DNA of 64,000 nt from Shewanella abyssi (GCF_023284025.1 NZ_JAKIKR010000011.1:1-64000); one strand, 5' to 3'. Positions 44,300 through 54,098 are shown, numbered from the stretch's first letter. Translations and numbers: made by a program. Notes: generated by a model from the letters alone, not told the origin.

Positions 44300-46570
44300 T
44301 TAACTCAGCTTTCTTCTGAGAAACTTAGTCGCCGCAACAAGATTGACTAACGCGGGCTCAACTTCATCCCAAGTACGGGTTTTAAGGCCACAATCGGGGT
44401 TAATCCACAGCTGTTGCACATCAATTTTAGTCGCTGCTTTTTCCATTAATGCCACTATCTCATCTACTGATGGGGTATTGGGGCTATGAATATCGTAAAC
44501 ACCGGGTCCTATTTCATTTGGATAATTGAAATCTTCAAATGCGTTTAGCAGCTCCATCCGTGAACGTGAGGTTTCAATGGTGATCACATCCGCATCCATG
44601 GCCGCTATTGCAGCGATGGTTTCATTGAATTCGCTGTAACACATATGCGTGTGGATCTGGGTGTCATTAACCACGCCTGCGGCACTCAATTTAAAGGCAT
44701 TAACAGCCCAATTTAGATAGTGCTTCCAGTCACTCTTTTTCAGCGGTAGCCCTTCACGAAATGCGGGCTCATCGATTTGAATAATGCCGATACCCGCATT
44801 TTGCAGGTCGACCACTTCGTCACGAATAGCTAAAGCAATCTGAGTGGCTATCTGTTCACGGCTAATATCTTCACGGGCAAATGACCAATGTAGGATGGTA
44901 ACGGGACCCGTTAGCATCCCTTTGACCGGTTTTTCCGTCAGACTCTGGGCAAACTCAGCCCACTCTACCGTCATGGCACTTGGACGTGACACATCACCAT
45001 AAATTAGCGGTGGCTTAACACAGCGTGAACCATAGCTTTGCACCCAACCAAACTGCGTAAAGCCGACGCCGTCCAACTGCTCTCCAAAATATTCCACCAT
45101 GTCATTTCGCTCAGCCTCACCATGTACTAACACATCGATACCCAGTTTTAACTGCCGCTCCACCGTATCTCTGGTGACTTGACGTAATTGCTCATTGTAG
45201 TTTTCTAGCGTAATTTCGCCTTTACGCCAGCGACTGCGCAAGCCACGAATAGCGGGGGTTTGTGGAAAGCTGCCAATGGTCGTCATCGGTAATAATGGCA
45301 GTTTATATTTCTGCCTTTGTGCTGTTTGACGTACGGCGAATTCATCATCACGTTGGTAATCATTAACACTTAACGCGGCAACTCTTTCGATAACCTCTTT
45401 ATTAGCGGCCTTCGCTCGAACAGCTCGACGTGCTTCACACTCTTTAACAATTTCAAGGCTCTGGGATGAACTAGGCTCGGTCAACAGCAATTTAAGTTTG
45501 CTCAGTTCTGTCAGTTTCTGTTTGGCAAAAGAAAGTTGCAGTTTCAGCTCTGGGGCTAATTTCGTTTCCACATCTAAATCGACAGGGCTATGCAATAATG
45601 AACATGAAGGCGCTAACCAGAATCGCTGCTTGAGATCATTGGCAACACTAGCGATTGAAGCAGCAATATTGTCAAGATCAGCCGCCCATACATTGCGGCC
45701 ATTAATGACACCCGCTGATAGCACCTGTGTTGGTCCTAATGTGGCGACAAATGGCGCTAACTGCTCTGGCGCAGTCACAAGGTCAAGATGTAAACCTGCA
45801 ACCGGTAACGCTGCTACTAAGTGATGATGATGCTCAATACTGCCGTAATAGCTCGCGAGTAAAATGCTCACCTCGCAGCTCGATAATGCTTGATAAGCAG
45901 TCGTAATCGCACCAGCCCAGCTTGTGTCTAACTCAAGCGCTAAAATCGGTTCATCTAACTGCACCCACTCAACGCCTTGCGCGGCAAAACGGGCCAATAT
46001 TTGACTGTAGGCAATCAGTAATTGCGGTAATAACGACAGTTTATCAAACTCACTATCCACCGTTTTGGCTAAATAAAGAAACGAAACCGGTCCAAGCAAT
46101 ACAGGTTTGGCTTGATAACCTAACGCTTGTGCTTCTTCGACCTCGGCAAATATCTGCTCATAGCCAATGCCAAACTGCTGTTCTTCAGTTAATTCTGGCA
46201 CGATATAATGATAATTAGTGTTAAAATACTTGGTCATTTCTGCCGCAGGAGCATCTGTACCAGTGGGAGCTCGGCCACGACCCACTCTAAACAAAGTGTC
46301 TAAGTCGATACCATTTACACCGCGGTGACGCGCTGGAATTACGTCTAAAGTTGCAGTTAAGTTAAGGATCTGATCATAATATGCAAAATCTCCTACGGGA
46401 ATTAATGACACCCCAGAATCGGCTTGCCAGCGCCAATGTTTTTCACGCAATTCCTTAGCAATATCAACCAGTTCAACTTGACTACACTCTCCTCTCCAAT
46501 ACTTCTCTACGGCGAACTTCAATTCACGTAAACGACCTATTCTAGGAAATCCCAAACTATTTAACTGCAT
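44300..46570 (-). CDS. metE: Cobalamin-independent methionine synthase
   Basis: A 756-residue enzyme that transfers the methyl of 5-methyltetrahydropteroyl-triglutamate to homocysteine, giving methionine. It has two (beta/alpha)8 barrels; the C-terminal one holds the zinc site: His and Cys in 'THMCYSEF', Glu in 'VITIETSRS' and Cys in 'INPDCGLKTR'. Also 'LPLLPMTTIGSFPQTPAIRG' and 'DVLVHGEAERNDMVEYFGEQ' are typical. The length fits E. coli MetE (753). Divergent from metR with MetJ-like boxes between, so expression should rise when methionine is short. AAAAGG precedes the ATG. Confidence 0.97.
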   Translation of the reverse strand: MQLNSLGFPRIGRLRELKFAVEKYWRGECSQVELVDIAKELREKHWRWQADSGVSLIPVGDFAYYDQILNLTATLDVIPARHRGVNGIDLDTLFRVGRGRAPTGTDAPAAEMTKYFNTNYHYIVPELTEEQQFGIGYEQIFAEVEEAQALGYQAKPVLLGPVSFLYLAKTVDSEFDKLSLLPQLLIAYSQILARFAAQGVEWVQLDEPILALELDTSWAGAITTAYQALSSCEVSILLASYYGSIEHHHHLVAALPVAGLHLDLVTAPEQLAPFVATLGPTQVLSAGVINGRNVWAADLDNIAASIASVANDLKQRFWLAPSCSLLHSPVDLDVETKLAPELKLQLSFAKQKLTELSKLKLLLTEPSSSQSLEIVKECEARRAVRAKAANKEVIERVAALSVNDYQRDDEFAVRQTAQRQKYKLPLLPMTTIGSFPQTPAIRGLRSRWRKGEITLENYNEQLRQVTRDTVERQLKLGIDVLVHGEAERNDMVEYFGEQLDGVGFTQFGWVQSYGSRCVKPPLIYGDVSRPSAMTVEWAEFAQSLTEKPVKGMLTGPVTILHWSFAREDISREQIATQIALAIRDEVVDLQNAGIGIIQIDEPAFREGLPLKKSDWKHYLNWAVNAFKLSAAGVVNDTQIHTHMCYSEFNETIAAIAAMDADVITIETSRSRMELLNAFEDFNYPNEIGPGVYDIHSPNTPSVDEIVALMEKAATKIDVQQLWINPDCGLKTRTWDEVEPALVNLVAATKFLRRKLS

Positions 46571-46648
46571 ATTGTATACCTTTTGGTGTTAAGATGAGTA
46601 AAATTCAGACACTCGTCCATCTGAATTTCATTATTCCAGTCTCGATAT

Positions 46649-46672
46649 GGAAGTCTGGACGTCTAGAAGTTT
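46649..46672. promoter_or_regulatory. Three tandem MetJ-like boxes
   Basis: Contiguous 8-mers GGAAGTCT, GGACGTCT and AGAAGTTT resemble the MetJ met-box AGACGTCT at 6, 7 and 6 of 8 positions. They lie in the metE/metR divergent gap, 79 bases from the metE start and 74 from the metR start. Confidence 0.7.
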
Positions 46673-46720
46673 ATTGTGATAGTCTCTTTCATCGCAATCG
46701 AAATGAATTCAAGAGCAACA

Positions 46721-46733
46721 TGAGAAAACTTCA
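46721..46733. promoter_or_regulatory. Possible MetR binding site
   Basis: TGAGAAAACTTCA fits the MetR pattern TGAA-N5-TTCA with one mismatch. It lies 12 bases before the metR start, compatible with autorepression. Confidence 0.4.
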
Positions 46734-46745
46734 TGTGAGGATAAA

Positions 46746-47642
46746 ATGATAGAGCTTAGACATTTACGTACATTAGTTGCCCTAAAGGAAAGCGGCAGCC
46801 TTGCTGGGGCTGCCAAGAAACGCTTTGTCACACAGTCGGCACTGTCTCATCAGATCAAGGAACTTGAAACAAGGATTAATTCATCCATTTTTGTGCGTAA
46901 GAGTAAGCCCCTCTCTTTCACACAAGAAGGGACTAGATTGCTAAACCTTGCAGAAGATATTTTACCTAAAGTCATTGAGACGGAGTTTGACCTTAAAAAA
47001 GGACTTGAAGAGGGTGACAATCAGCTGGGTGTCGGTATTGAATGCCACAGCTGCTTTCGCTGGTTAATGCCCGTTATTGAACAATTCAGACAGGAGTATC
47101 CGCAGGCTGATCTTGATCTCTCTAGTCGCCATCTTTTCGACTCCCTCAACGCGCTTGAGTTAGGCGAACTTGATGTGGTGTTAACGTCAGATCCAGTACC
47201 GGGACAAGCGATTGCTTATCAACATCTTTTTGACTTTGAGGTGCGACTTGTTGTGGCAAGCGATCACCCGCTTGCAAAACAGCAATATGTCACCCCAAAA
47301 CAGTTAGAAAACTTAGCCATTATAAGTTATCCGGTATCGCTAGAACGTTTGGACATTTATCGTCATTTCATGGAGCCTGCCGGTATTCAAGCGGGACCGG
47401 TGATCAAGTGCGATCTAACGATGATGCTACTACAGCGCATCGCATGCAAAGACGGCATTGCGGCACTACCAAACTGGTCTATTAGCGAAAGCCATGGCTT
47501 AGACTTAGTCAGCATTAAGCTCGGTTCTGAGGGGTTGAAGAGGCCTTTGTTTGGCGCTTACCGCAGAAATGGGCCGAATGCTCGCTTAGCGCAACACTGG
47601 CTAGAGATGGTGGCAAAGGAAGGGATCGCTAAACAAAAATAA
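46746..47642 (+). CDS. metR: LysR-type methionine-synthesis regulator MetR
   Basis: A 298-residue LysR regulator with N-terminal HTH ('GSLAGAAKKRFVTQSALSHQ', 'SSIFVRKSKPLSFTQEG') and an effector domain whose 'GIECHSCFRWLMPVIEQFR' and 'DVVLTSDPVPGQAIAYQHLF' are typical of MetR, which senses homocysteine and activates metE. The divergent metE neighbour strengthens the call. The ribosome site is GTGAGGATAAA. A terminator follows the gene. Confidence 0.95.
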   Translation: MIELRHLRTLVALKESGSLAGAAKKRFVTQSALSHQIKELETRINSSIFVRKSKPLSFTQEGTRLLNLAEDILPKVIETEFDLKKGLEEGDNQLGVGIECHSCFRWLMPVIEQFRQEYPQADLDLSSRHLFDSLNALELGELDVVLTSDPVPGQAIAYQHLFDFEVRLVVASDHPLAKQQYVTPKQLENLAIISYPVSLERLDIYRHFMEPAGIQAGPVIKCDLTMMLLQRIACKDGIAALPNWSISESHGLDLVSIKLGSEGLKRPLFGAYRRNGPNARLAQHWLEMVAKEGIAKQK

Positions 47643-47660
47643 ACCAGCCCGTTTAACACT

Positions 47661-47692
47661 AAAAAGCCTGCTTCGAGCAGGCTTTTTTTTAA
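47661..47692. terminator. Bidirectional terminator between metR and the HDOD gene
   Basis: Stem AAAAAGCCTGCT (47661-47672) / AGCAGGCTTTTT (47676-47687), 3-base loop, then more Ts; it overlaps the end of the minus-strand gene closely. Confidence 0.9.
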
Positions 47693-47693
47693 G

Positions 47694-48422
47694 TTATAAC
47701 GGTCGTAGTAATAGCTTTCTTTTGGCGAGCGTGCGCCTAAGAACGAGTCCGGGCGACGCAGCATTATGTGTTTGGCGTAAATTATGTGCTATCAAAAACT
47801 CATCACGTAACTCTTCATCGAGCCCCAAGGATTCAAAGGCTTCCATTGTCAACGTTTGTTGCTGGTTTTCAATAACCGCTTTAAGCACGCTAAGCGAATA
47901 AGGCTTGTCATTATCACAGTTTAAATAAGCAAATGCAGTCAAGGCTATGATGTCGCCAAATACACTAAACAATGCCAGTGTTTGCACTTCATCAGGACTG
48001 ATATCAAAACTTTTCATTTGATGAAGACTATCGACAGCATCAATTGCAATGGCTTCCGTTAGTGCCCAATAGCCATGAATTAACTTCTTATAGGGTTCTG
48101 GTAACTCATCTAACCTTTCTTTCAGATAAAAGGTAAATGCATAGCGGTAGATATTCACTTGCCCCAGTCTCACCAAAGCATCTTTCAATGAACGATTCTT
48201 TGCCGAGTGAGCCGATATTTGATTAGCCGTGCTGCTGCGCCATAATAAATGTGCCGATAGCGCCGGATCTGACGAGACAATATCAATCACATTGCGGATA
48301 TCACCATCGGCTATGATGGCTTTTTTTAACGGGATAAGTATCCCCCTACGGCCGATTACCTGCTCTTCATTGCCGATAATAGCGCGTACTTGAGTAAATA
48401 CCTGCTGCTCAAGATCTGTCAT
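47694..48422 (-). CDS. HDOD-domain protein
   Basis: A 242-residue soluble protein with an HDOD domain (an HD-phosphohydrolase fold that has lost its catalytic residues): 'IDIVSSDPALSAHLLWRSST', 'SLKDALVRLGQVNIYRYAFT' and 'ALFSVFGDIIALTAFAYL' are its marks. HDOD proteins take part in signalling (cyclic-di-GMP, motility, stress), without enzyme activity. The exact role is unknown. Transcribed alone. Confidence 0.85.
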   Translation of the reverse strand: MTDLEQQVFTQVRAIIGNEEQVIGRRGILIPLKKAIIADGDIRNVIDIVSSDPALSAHLLWRSSTANQISAHSAKNRSLKDALVRLGQVNIYRYAFTFYLKERLDELPEPYKKLIHGYWALTEAIAIDAVDSLHQMKSFDISPDEVQTLALFSVFGDIIALTAFAYLNCDNDKPYSLSVLKAVIENQQQTLTMEAFESLGLDEELRDEFLIAHNLRQTHNAASPGLVLRRTLAKRKLLLRPL

Positions 48423-48768
48423 TTGACGCTTTAAACCTTTTAGTATGTTTATTTATATGCGCAATCAGCTCAAAATGGTTAGCTATTGGCATTTGGGATC
48501 AAGCCCTCTTTCACTAGCTTATCAAGATTCAGCCATCTTTTGCGCATTTTATTTGGTTGAGATTATAAATCTGTGATTACGGCAACAATCCAACTAAAGA
48601 GTGCGCCAAAGGCTCAGTGCCAAGCAATAATTCTACACTTTAAGCATTTCACAGTTGGATACTTCAAAACTCATTTACCACCAAGGTTAAATCTAAATTT
48701 ATATTGAGTATTTTAGCAACTTTAAATCGATAACACTGCTGACAATCTCGCATTTGCATACATCATCC
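48423..48768. other. Gene-free stretch
   Basis: About 345 AT-rich bases upstream of the HDOD gene and after the GDSL gene. I see no gene, strong hairpin or recognisable regulatory site. Confidence 0.5.
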
Positions 48769-49359
48769 CTACTTTATCTTTTCTAATATAGCATTAGCAA
48801 GCCTTAGGTAGCCGCTATCATTAAGGTGAATTGCATCAGATTTCATACTCGCGCTTTTCAGTAGTTCGCTCAGTGCATCCTCAACCAATACTAATTGATA
48901 CTCATCTGCCAACTCGGCATAAATGGGCGATGGTGACAGAAACAGACTTTTTTGCGGCACCGCAATGAGTAGTACTGTCACCCCTCGCGATTGAGCGAGT
49001 TCTATCATTGCCGCTAAATTAGCTTTAGTACCCGCTTTAGGCTGATTTCTTAGAAAGTCATTACCCCCCTCAAGCAAAATGAGCAGCTCAGGCCGATGCT
49101 CTGACAATACTCTAGGCAATCTCTTTGCACCTTCAGCAGTCGTCTCTCCCGACACGCCAGCATTAATCACCTTTAGACCACTCAAAACGGCAAGCTGAGT
49201 TGGATAGTCTTGCTGACGTGATGCTCCAACACCCGCGGTTAAACTATCGCCGAATGCAACAACGGTGGCGTTTGCCGACAAAGGCGCAATACTCGCCTCT
49301 TGGCACGATTGCACTAGCAGCAAACATGGCAGCACTAACAGGAGTAATTTATGTCTCAT
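48769..49359 (-). CDS. GDSL/SGNH-family lipase lipoprotein (TesA-like)
   Basis: A 196-residue SGNH hydrolase. Block I is 'VAFGDSLTAGVGA' (Ser39 nucleophile), block II Gly in 'VINAGVSGETT', block III 'LLEGGNDFLR' (Asn) and block V 'DAIHLNDSGY' (Asp/His). It resembles E. coli TesA (thioesterase I/lysophospholipase). The N-terminal signal ends in 'LVQSC' (Cys19), so it may be a lipoprotein rather than a free periplasmic enzyme. GGCGGA precedes the ATG. Divergent from the TonB-dependent receptor gene. Confidence 0.88.
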   Translation of the reverse strand: MRHKLLLLVLPCLLLVQSCQEASIAPLSANATVVAFGDSLTAGVGASRQQDYPTQLAVLSGLKVINAGVSGETTAEGAKRLPRVLSEHRPELLILLEGGNDFLRNQPKAGTKANLAAMIELAQSRGVTVLLIAVPQKSLFLSPSPIYAELADEYQLVLVEDALSELLKSASMKSDAIHLNDSGYLRLANAILEKIK

Positions 49360-49614
49360 ATCGTAAATTCCGCCTTAATCTTAAATCAGCCTATCGACAG
49401 CATAGTAAAACAGAATGCATAAAATTACCGCTTTATCATAGGCGACTGCAATCATGGGATGGGTATAGATTCGCCTTTTAACCAAGTAATAAGCTGACTA
49501 TTACTTGACCAATACCACGCTATATACTGATCTAAATCACAACTCTTATCATTTGCATTAAGATGATTGAACTTTTCATAGACTCAACAAATACGCTTCG
49601 ACATACTGCCGCCA

Positions 49615-49633
49615 ACAATAATCATTATCATTT
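49615..49633. promoter_or_regulatory. Fur box upstream of the TonB-dependent receptor gene
   Basis: ACAATAATCATTATCATTT fits the Fur consensus of overlapping NAT(A/T)AT hexamers (on the minus strand: AAATGATAATGATTATTG). About 90 bases before the receptor start; implies repression by iron. Confidence 0.75.
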
Positions 49634-49721
49634 ACACACTGCGGTTAACACATGCAAGGGATAGCGTTACCATTGGATGGCGTTGTTTAAACGCAGTGTC
49701 TCCGCCTAAATGGGATCTATC

Positions 49722-51878
49722 ATGAAGTTTAAGACCTCCTTAGTTGCGCTTTCTATCTCTGCAGCACTTCTTCCCAATATCGCTCATGCTCAAGATGAGG
49801 ATATTGAAGTCATTACCGTGACCGCCAGTAGAATGGACAAGCCGGTGAGTTCTATCCCAAATACTGTGACTATCATCGACCAAGAGATGCTCGAAGAGCA
49901 GTTTAGAACGACTAGAGATCTCTCAACCATCATAGGTAACTTAGCGCCTAGCTTCTCTCCAAGCCGTCAAAAAATGAGTAATACCGGCGAAACATTGCGC
50001 GGTAGAGCACCATTGATCATGATTGATGGCGTACCACAGTCAAACCCTCTACGCAGTGGCGGTCGCTCTGGTCAAACTATCGATCCTGCGATGATCGCTC
50101 GAATTGAGATCATTCATGGCGCCAATGCGATGCATGGTCTTGGCGCGCAAGGCGGTATCATCAACTACATTACTAAAAAACCGACAGGCGATAATGAGCA
50201 TCAGGTTAGCTTTGATGTCACCGTCCCTAACAGCCTTGATGCTGATGGGATTAGTTTTGGTACTAGCTATTCGTTTTCAGGTGAATCTGAAAACTTAGAC
50301 ATGATTGGTTCTGTCAGTTACCGCAATAATGGCGTTTACTACGATGCTAACGACGACATGATTGGTGTTGATACCACTCAAGGTGAGTCAATGGACAGCC
50401 AGAGTGCCGATTTCTTTCTTAAGTTAGGTCACAATTTCGATGAGTCGCGCCTTGAGTTAATGGTCAACCATTACAACATGGAAAATAATGGCGACTATAT
50501 GGCCGTTAAAGGCGATAAAGAAAATGACATTCCAACAGGCGCTATTGAACAAGAGCAGCCATGGGAAGCGGCGAACAACCAAGTCACCACCACGAGCCTA
50601 ACTTACACCCATCAAAACATTGCCGGCCAACAGTTAAACCTACAGTTTTTCAATCAAAACTTTGAAGCTGTTTATGGCGGCGGCTGCTGGGCTGATTTCT
50701 ACGACCCGAGCATGGAAGGCAGCGATCAAGTCACCGTATGTGGTACTGGCAGTAACGGCGAGTCACTCTATTATGAACAATCGCGTAATAAGTCAGTAAA
50801 ATGGGGCATGAAGGCATCGATGCTTGCAAAGGATATCGCTAACTCAGGTGTCAGCATTGCTTACGGTTTAGATGTTTTCCGTGATACCACAGAGCAAGAT
50901 ATGGTGGTCAGCGGCGAATCTTGGGTACCAGAGAGTACCTACGACAACATTGCACCTTTCGCTCAGATAGATTACGACATCATCGACAACCTAACGCTAT
51001 CTGGCGGCATGCGTTATGAATACGCCAAGCTTAATGTCGATGACTATAAAACGCTTTATGGTTATGGCGACAAGAACATTGAAGGCGGCAGCCCTGACTT
51101 TACTGAAACACTGTTTAATATCGGCGCGTCTTACAAAGTAAACTCTTCACTGCGGATCTACACCAGCTTTAACCAAGGCTTTGGTATGCCCGATGTCGGC
51201 CGTGTGCTACGTGATGGCGACAACTTCCAAGGTGTTAATCCAAGCATTGAGGATTCCTTAGCATTGGATCCTATTGTGACCGACAATATTGAATTTGGCG
51301 CTGATTACCAAGGTGAATATTTCTCCGCAAAAATTGCCTATTACCGCTCTTCAAGTGACTACGGCGCACGCATGGTCGATAAAGGCGACGGCAGTGGTTC
51401 ATTTGTTATTAAACGTGAAAAGAGCGTTATTGAAGGGATAGAGTCAAACATCACTGCTTATCTTGGCGATCATGATGATGTCGGCGTTAATATTGCTATC
51501 CAAAATGGCGAGTATGATTCCAATGACGATCAAAGTGTTGATACTGATTTAGATGGCGCTAACCTCTCACCAAACCGTATTAACCTGTTTTGGACACATA
51601 ATTTCGACAACGATATCTCGACTCGTGTACAAGCAAACTTCTATATGGATAAAGACTTCAAAGATGCCAATAATGATGAATATGCCAATTTTGATGGCTA
51701 CACCACCGTCGATGCATCTGTCGCAATCCCAGTCTACGATGGCACCCTAAGCATTGGTATTCAAAACCTGCTTAACGAAGACTATTACACCTACTACTCA
51801 CAAACAGTGGGTAAAGACACCCGCTACTTTAAAGGCATGGGCCGCACGGCAACCATTGGCTTTACGCTTCCTTTCTAA
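49722..51878 (+). CDS. TonB-dependent outer-membrane receptor (probable siderophore receptor)
   Basis: A 718-residue outer-membrane transporter: signal peptide (residues 1-23, cut after AHA), TonB box 'DIEVITVTASR', a plug domain with 'GETLRGRAPLIMIDGVPQSN' and 'IEIIHGANAMHGLGAQGGII', then a beta-barrel ending in 'RTATIGFTLPF' (terminal Phe). The PfeA/FepA-like plug and the Fur box at 49615 point to ferric-siderophore uptake; the ligand is unknown. The start at 49722 is preferred to an upstream ATG at 49710 because it begins the signal peptide and has GGGA before it. Confidence 0.9.
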   Translation: MKFKTSLVALSISAALLPNIAHAQDEDIEVITVTASRMDKPVSSIPNTVTIIDQEMLEEQFRTTRDLSTIIGNLAPSFSPSRQKMSNTGETLRGRAPLIMIDGVPQSNPLRSGGRSGQTIDPAMIARIEIIHGANAMHGLGAQGGIINYITKKPTGDNEHQVSFDVTVPNSLDADGISFGTSYSFSGESENLDMIGSVSYRNNGVYYDANDDMIGVDTTQGESMDSQSADFFLKLGHNFDESRLELMVNHYNMENNGDYMAVKGDKENDIPTGAIEQEQPWEAANNQVTTTSLTYTHQNIAGQQLNLQFFNQNFEAVYGGGCWADFYDPSMEGSDQVTVCGTGSNGESLYYEQSRNKSVKWGMKASMLAKDIANSGVSIAYGLDVFRDTTEQDMVVSGESWVPESTYDNIAPFAQIDYDIIDNLTLSGGMRYEYAKLNVDDYKTLYGYGDKNIEGGSPDFTETLFNIGASYKVNSSLRIYTSFNQGFGMPDVGRVLRDGDNFQGVNPSIEDSLALDPIVTDNIEFGADYQGEYFSAKIAYYRSSSDYGARMVDKGDGSGSFVIKREKSVIEGIESNITAYLGDHDDVGVNIAIQNGEYDSNDDQSVDTDLDGANLSPNRINLFWTHNFDNDISTRVQANFYMDKDFKDANNDEYANFDGYTTVDASVAIPVYDGTLSIGIQNLLNEDYYTYYSQTVGKDTRYFKGMGRTATIGFTLPF

Positions 51879-51891
51879 GTTGAAGCAATAA

Positions 51892-51926
51892 AAAAAACCG
51901 CTAACGCATCGCGCTAGCGGTTTTTT
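51892..51926. terminator. Bidirectional terminator between the TonB receptor and lgt
   Basis: Stem AAAAAACCGCTA (51892-51903) / TAGCGGTTTTTT (51915-51926) with an 11-base loop. Confidence 0.9.
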
Positions 51927-51965
51927 ATTGCTCAATTTCTATTGCCTATTGTTCTGTTGTTCTAT

Positions 51966-52754
51966 TTAAGCCGTTTTGGCTTTGCGCACATAAGGTAAAA
52001 CGAGTAGCACGATACCCACCAACAGAAAGGGAATACTCAGCAGCTGCCCAGCACTGAAAGTCCATGCATCGGCATACACAGCTTGCTTGACCTTAACCAT
52101 CTCGATAGCAAACCGAGCACTAAAGATAAGCACCAAGAACAAGCCAAATATGGCTCCGTGTTTCTGCTTCATCTCCGTCTTCTTATAAACAACCCACAGC
52201 AATATGAATGTCGATAAGTATGCGATAGCTTCATAAAGCTGCGCCGGATGACGCGGCAACATATCAACTCGCTCAAACACGATCCCCCAAGCTTTGTTAG
52301 TGGGTAGACCAAGGATCTCCGAGTTAACGAAGTTAGCCATGCGCACAAAGAAGCCAAAAATGGCTGTCGCTATCGCCAAACGGTCGAGTAAAAACAGGAA
52401 CGGCAGCTTAACCTGACGCTGGTAATAATAGAGTGCCAAGATAGCACCGACGCCACCACCATGACTTGCTAACCCGCCTTCCCATATAGCAAATATCTTA
52501 AGTGGGTGACTAAAATAATAGGCTGGGTCGTAAAAGAGGCAGTGCGCTAATCGCGCCCCAACAATAATACCCACCACACAATACATCAGTAAGTTATCCA
52601 ACGACTCCACGGCTAGCTTTTCTTTTACGTAGATGTGCTTCATTACCTGAAAACCTGAGGCTATCGCCAGCGCAAACAATATGCCGTACCAATGTACTTT
52701 AAGCCCCATAAAGCTAATCGCTACAGGGTCTACATTCCAAATAAAATGGTCCAA
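51966..52754 (-). CDS. lgt: Prolipoprotein diacylglyceryl transferase (divergent, possibly second copy)
   Basis: A 262-residue inner-membrane enzyme with about seven TM helices that moves diacylglyceryl from phosphatidylglycerol to the lipobox Cys of prolipoproteins. Family marks: 'LKVHWYGILFALAI', 'IIVGARLAHCLFYD', the catalytic 'WEGGLASHGGGVGAILALYY' (HGG) and 'RMANFVNSEILGLPT', 'RHPAQLYEAIAYL'. The wording 'ASHGGGVG', 'NSEILGLPTNKAWGIVF' and 'GAIFGLFLVLIFSARFAIEM' is nearer to Bacteroidota Lgt than to the usual gammaproteobacterial type ('RIGNFINGELWG'). Start is TTG at 52754 with GGAAGG 6 bases upstream. Confidence 0.88.
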   Translation of the reverse strand: MDHFIWNVDPVAISFMGLKVHWYGILFALAIASGFQVMKHIYVKEKLAVESLDNLLMYCVVGIIVGARLAHCLFYDPAYYFSHPLKIFAIWEGGLASHGGGVGAILALYYYQRQVKLPFLFLLDRLAIATAIFGFFVRMANFVNSEILGLPTNKAWGIVFERVDMLPRHPAQLYEAIAYLSTFILLWVVYKKTEMKQKHGAIFGLFLVLIFSARFAIEMVKVKQAVYADAWTFSAGQLLSIPFLLVGIVLLVLPYVRKAKTA

Positions 52755-53050
52755 ATTTAACCTTCCAAGTGTGTTGGTTTACATCGTAAATATGATTTCT
52801 TATGCGCAGTTTTACGCGCCAGAAAGCATTTAGCAAGCGCTAAGCGATATTTGCAGCAACAGAATGTTTCAACTGTCCCATAATTGCCGAAAAATTGACT
52901 AATACACCTTTCTGTTACTTACCGCAGATATTCCACTACAACAGAATTTTTGCTATAGTGCCGCCTCAGCCACCCTACATAAATTTAGGGCTAATGAGCC
53001 GCGATTTAATGCGTGCTATAAAGCCCCCCAGAAATTGGAAATATAGGCTG

Positions 53051-54070
53051 ATGACTCAGTTTCAAGGTTCACATATCCTTTCGGTAAACCAACTTAGTTT
53101 GGATTCCGTACAGAACATATTCGACGTTGCCACCCGAATGACCCCTTATGCCCTGCGGCAGAAACGCACCACCGTTTTAGACGGAGCGGTGTTGGGTAAT
53201 CTTTTCTTTGAACCCAGTACCCGTACCCGCATCAGCTTTGGCTGCGCGTTTAGTTTGCTTGGTGGCAAGGTAAATGAAACCGTGGGCATGGCGTCATCCT
53301 CTTTGTCAAAAGGCGAATCACTATACGATACCGCCAGAGTGCTATCGAGCTATTCAGATGTCATTGCGATGCGCCACCCTGAAGCGTTCTCTGTAAAAGA
53401 GTTCGCAGAGGGTAGCCGCGTTCCAGTCATCAATGGCGGTGACGGTTCAAATGAACACCCGACTCAAGCATTGTTAGACCTGTTTACCATCCAAAAAGAG
53501 CTCGCTGCAGGTGGACGCGATATTAGCGGTATGCATATCGCTATGGTAGGTGACCTGAAATTTGGTCGTACTGTGCACTCGCTTTCTCGCCTGTTATGTA
53601 TGTATAAGGATGTCAGCTTCACATTAGTGTCACCTAAAGAGTTAGCAATGCCTGACTATGTGATCAATGACATTGAAAATGCTGGGCATAAGATCACAAT
53701 AACGGACCAACTTGAGGGCAATTTAGATCGCGCTGATATACTCTATCTAACTCGAATTCAAGAGGAACGCTTCCCTTCTCAAGATGAAGCAAATAAATAC
53801 CGTGGTAAGTTCAGACTCAACCAAAGTATTTATACAAAGCATTGTAAATCGAACACAGTGATCATGCATCCGCTGCCACGAGACTCTCGTGAGCAAGCAA
53901 ATGAATTGGATAACGATCTTAATAACCACCCTAACCTCGCCATTTTTAGGCAGGCTGATAACGGTTTATTAATTCGTATGGCACTGTTTGCACTGACGCT
54001 AGGTGTTGACTCTCAATTAGAGCAATATGAGCGCCCAGTTAATTGGTATTCACGAAAAGCTGAATTTTAA
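53051..54070 (+). CDS. pyrB: Aspartate carbamoyltransferase
   Basis: A 339-residue enzyme for the first committed step of pyrimidine synthesis: carbamoyl phosphate + aspartate to carbamoyl aspartate. Carbamoyl-phosphate loop 'FEPSTRTRISFGCAF', 'SSLSKGESLYDTARVLSSYS', 'RHPEAFSVKEFAEGSRVPVI', 'GGDGSNEHPTQALLDLFTI' and 'VIMHPLPRDSREQANELDND' confirm it. No pyrI regulatory gene follows. A longer frame starts at 52895, but the ATG at 53051 fits the family start. Followed 28 bases later by hemL. Confidence 0.95.
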   Translation: MTQFQGSHILSVNQLSLDSVQNIFDVATRMTPYALRQKRTTVLDGAVLGNLFFEPSTRTRISFGCAFSLLGGKVNETVGMASSSLSKGESLYDTARVLSSYSDVIAMRHPEAFSVKEFAEGSRVPVINGGDGSNEHPTQALLDLFTIQKELAAGGRDISGMHIAMVGDLKFGRTVHSLSRLLCMYKDVSFTLVSPKELAMPDYVINDIENAGHKITITDQLEGNLDRADILYLTRIQEERFPSQDEANKYRGKFRLNQSIYTKHCKSNTVIMHPLPRDSREQANELDNDLNNHPNLAIFRQADNGLLIRMALFALTLGVDSQLEQYERPVNWYSRKAEF

Positions 54071-54098
54071 TCAGGCTACTGACTTTTAAGGATCTAAA

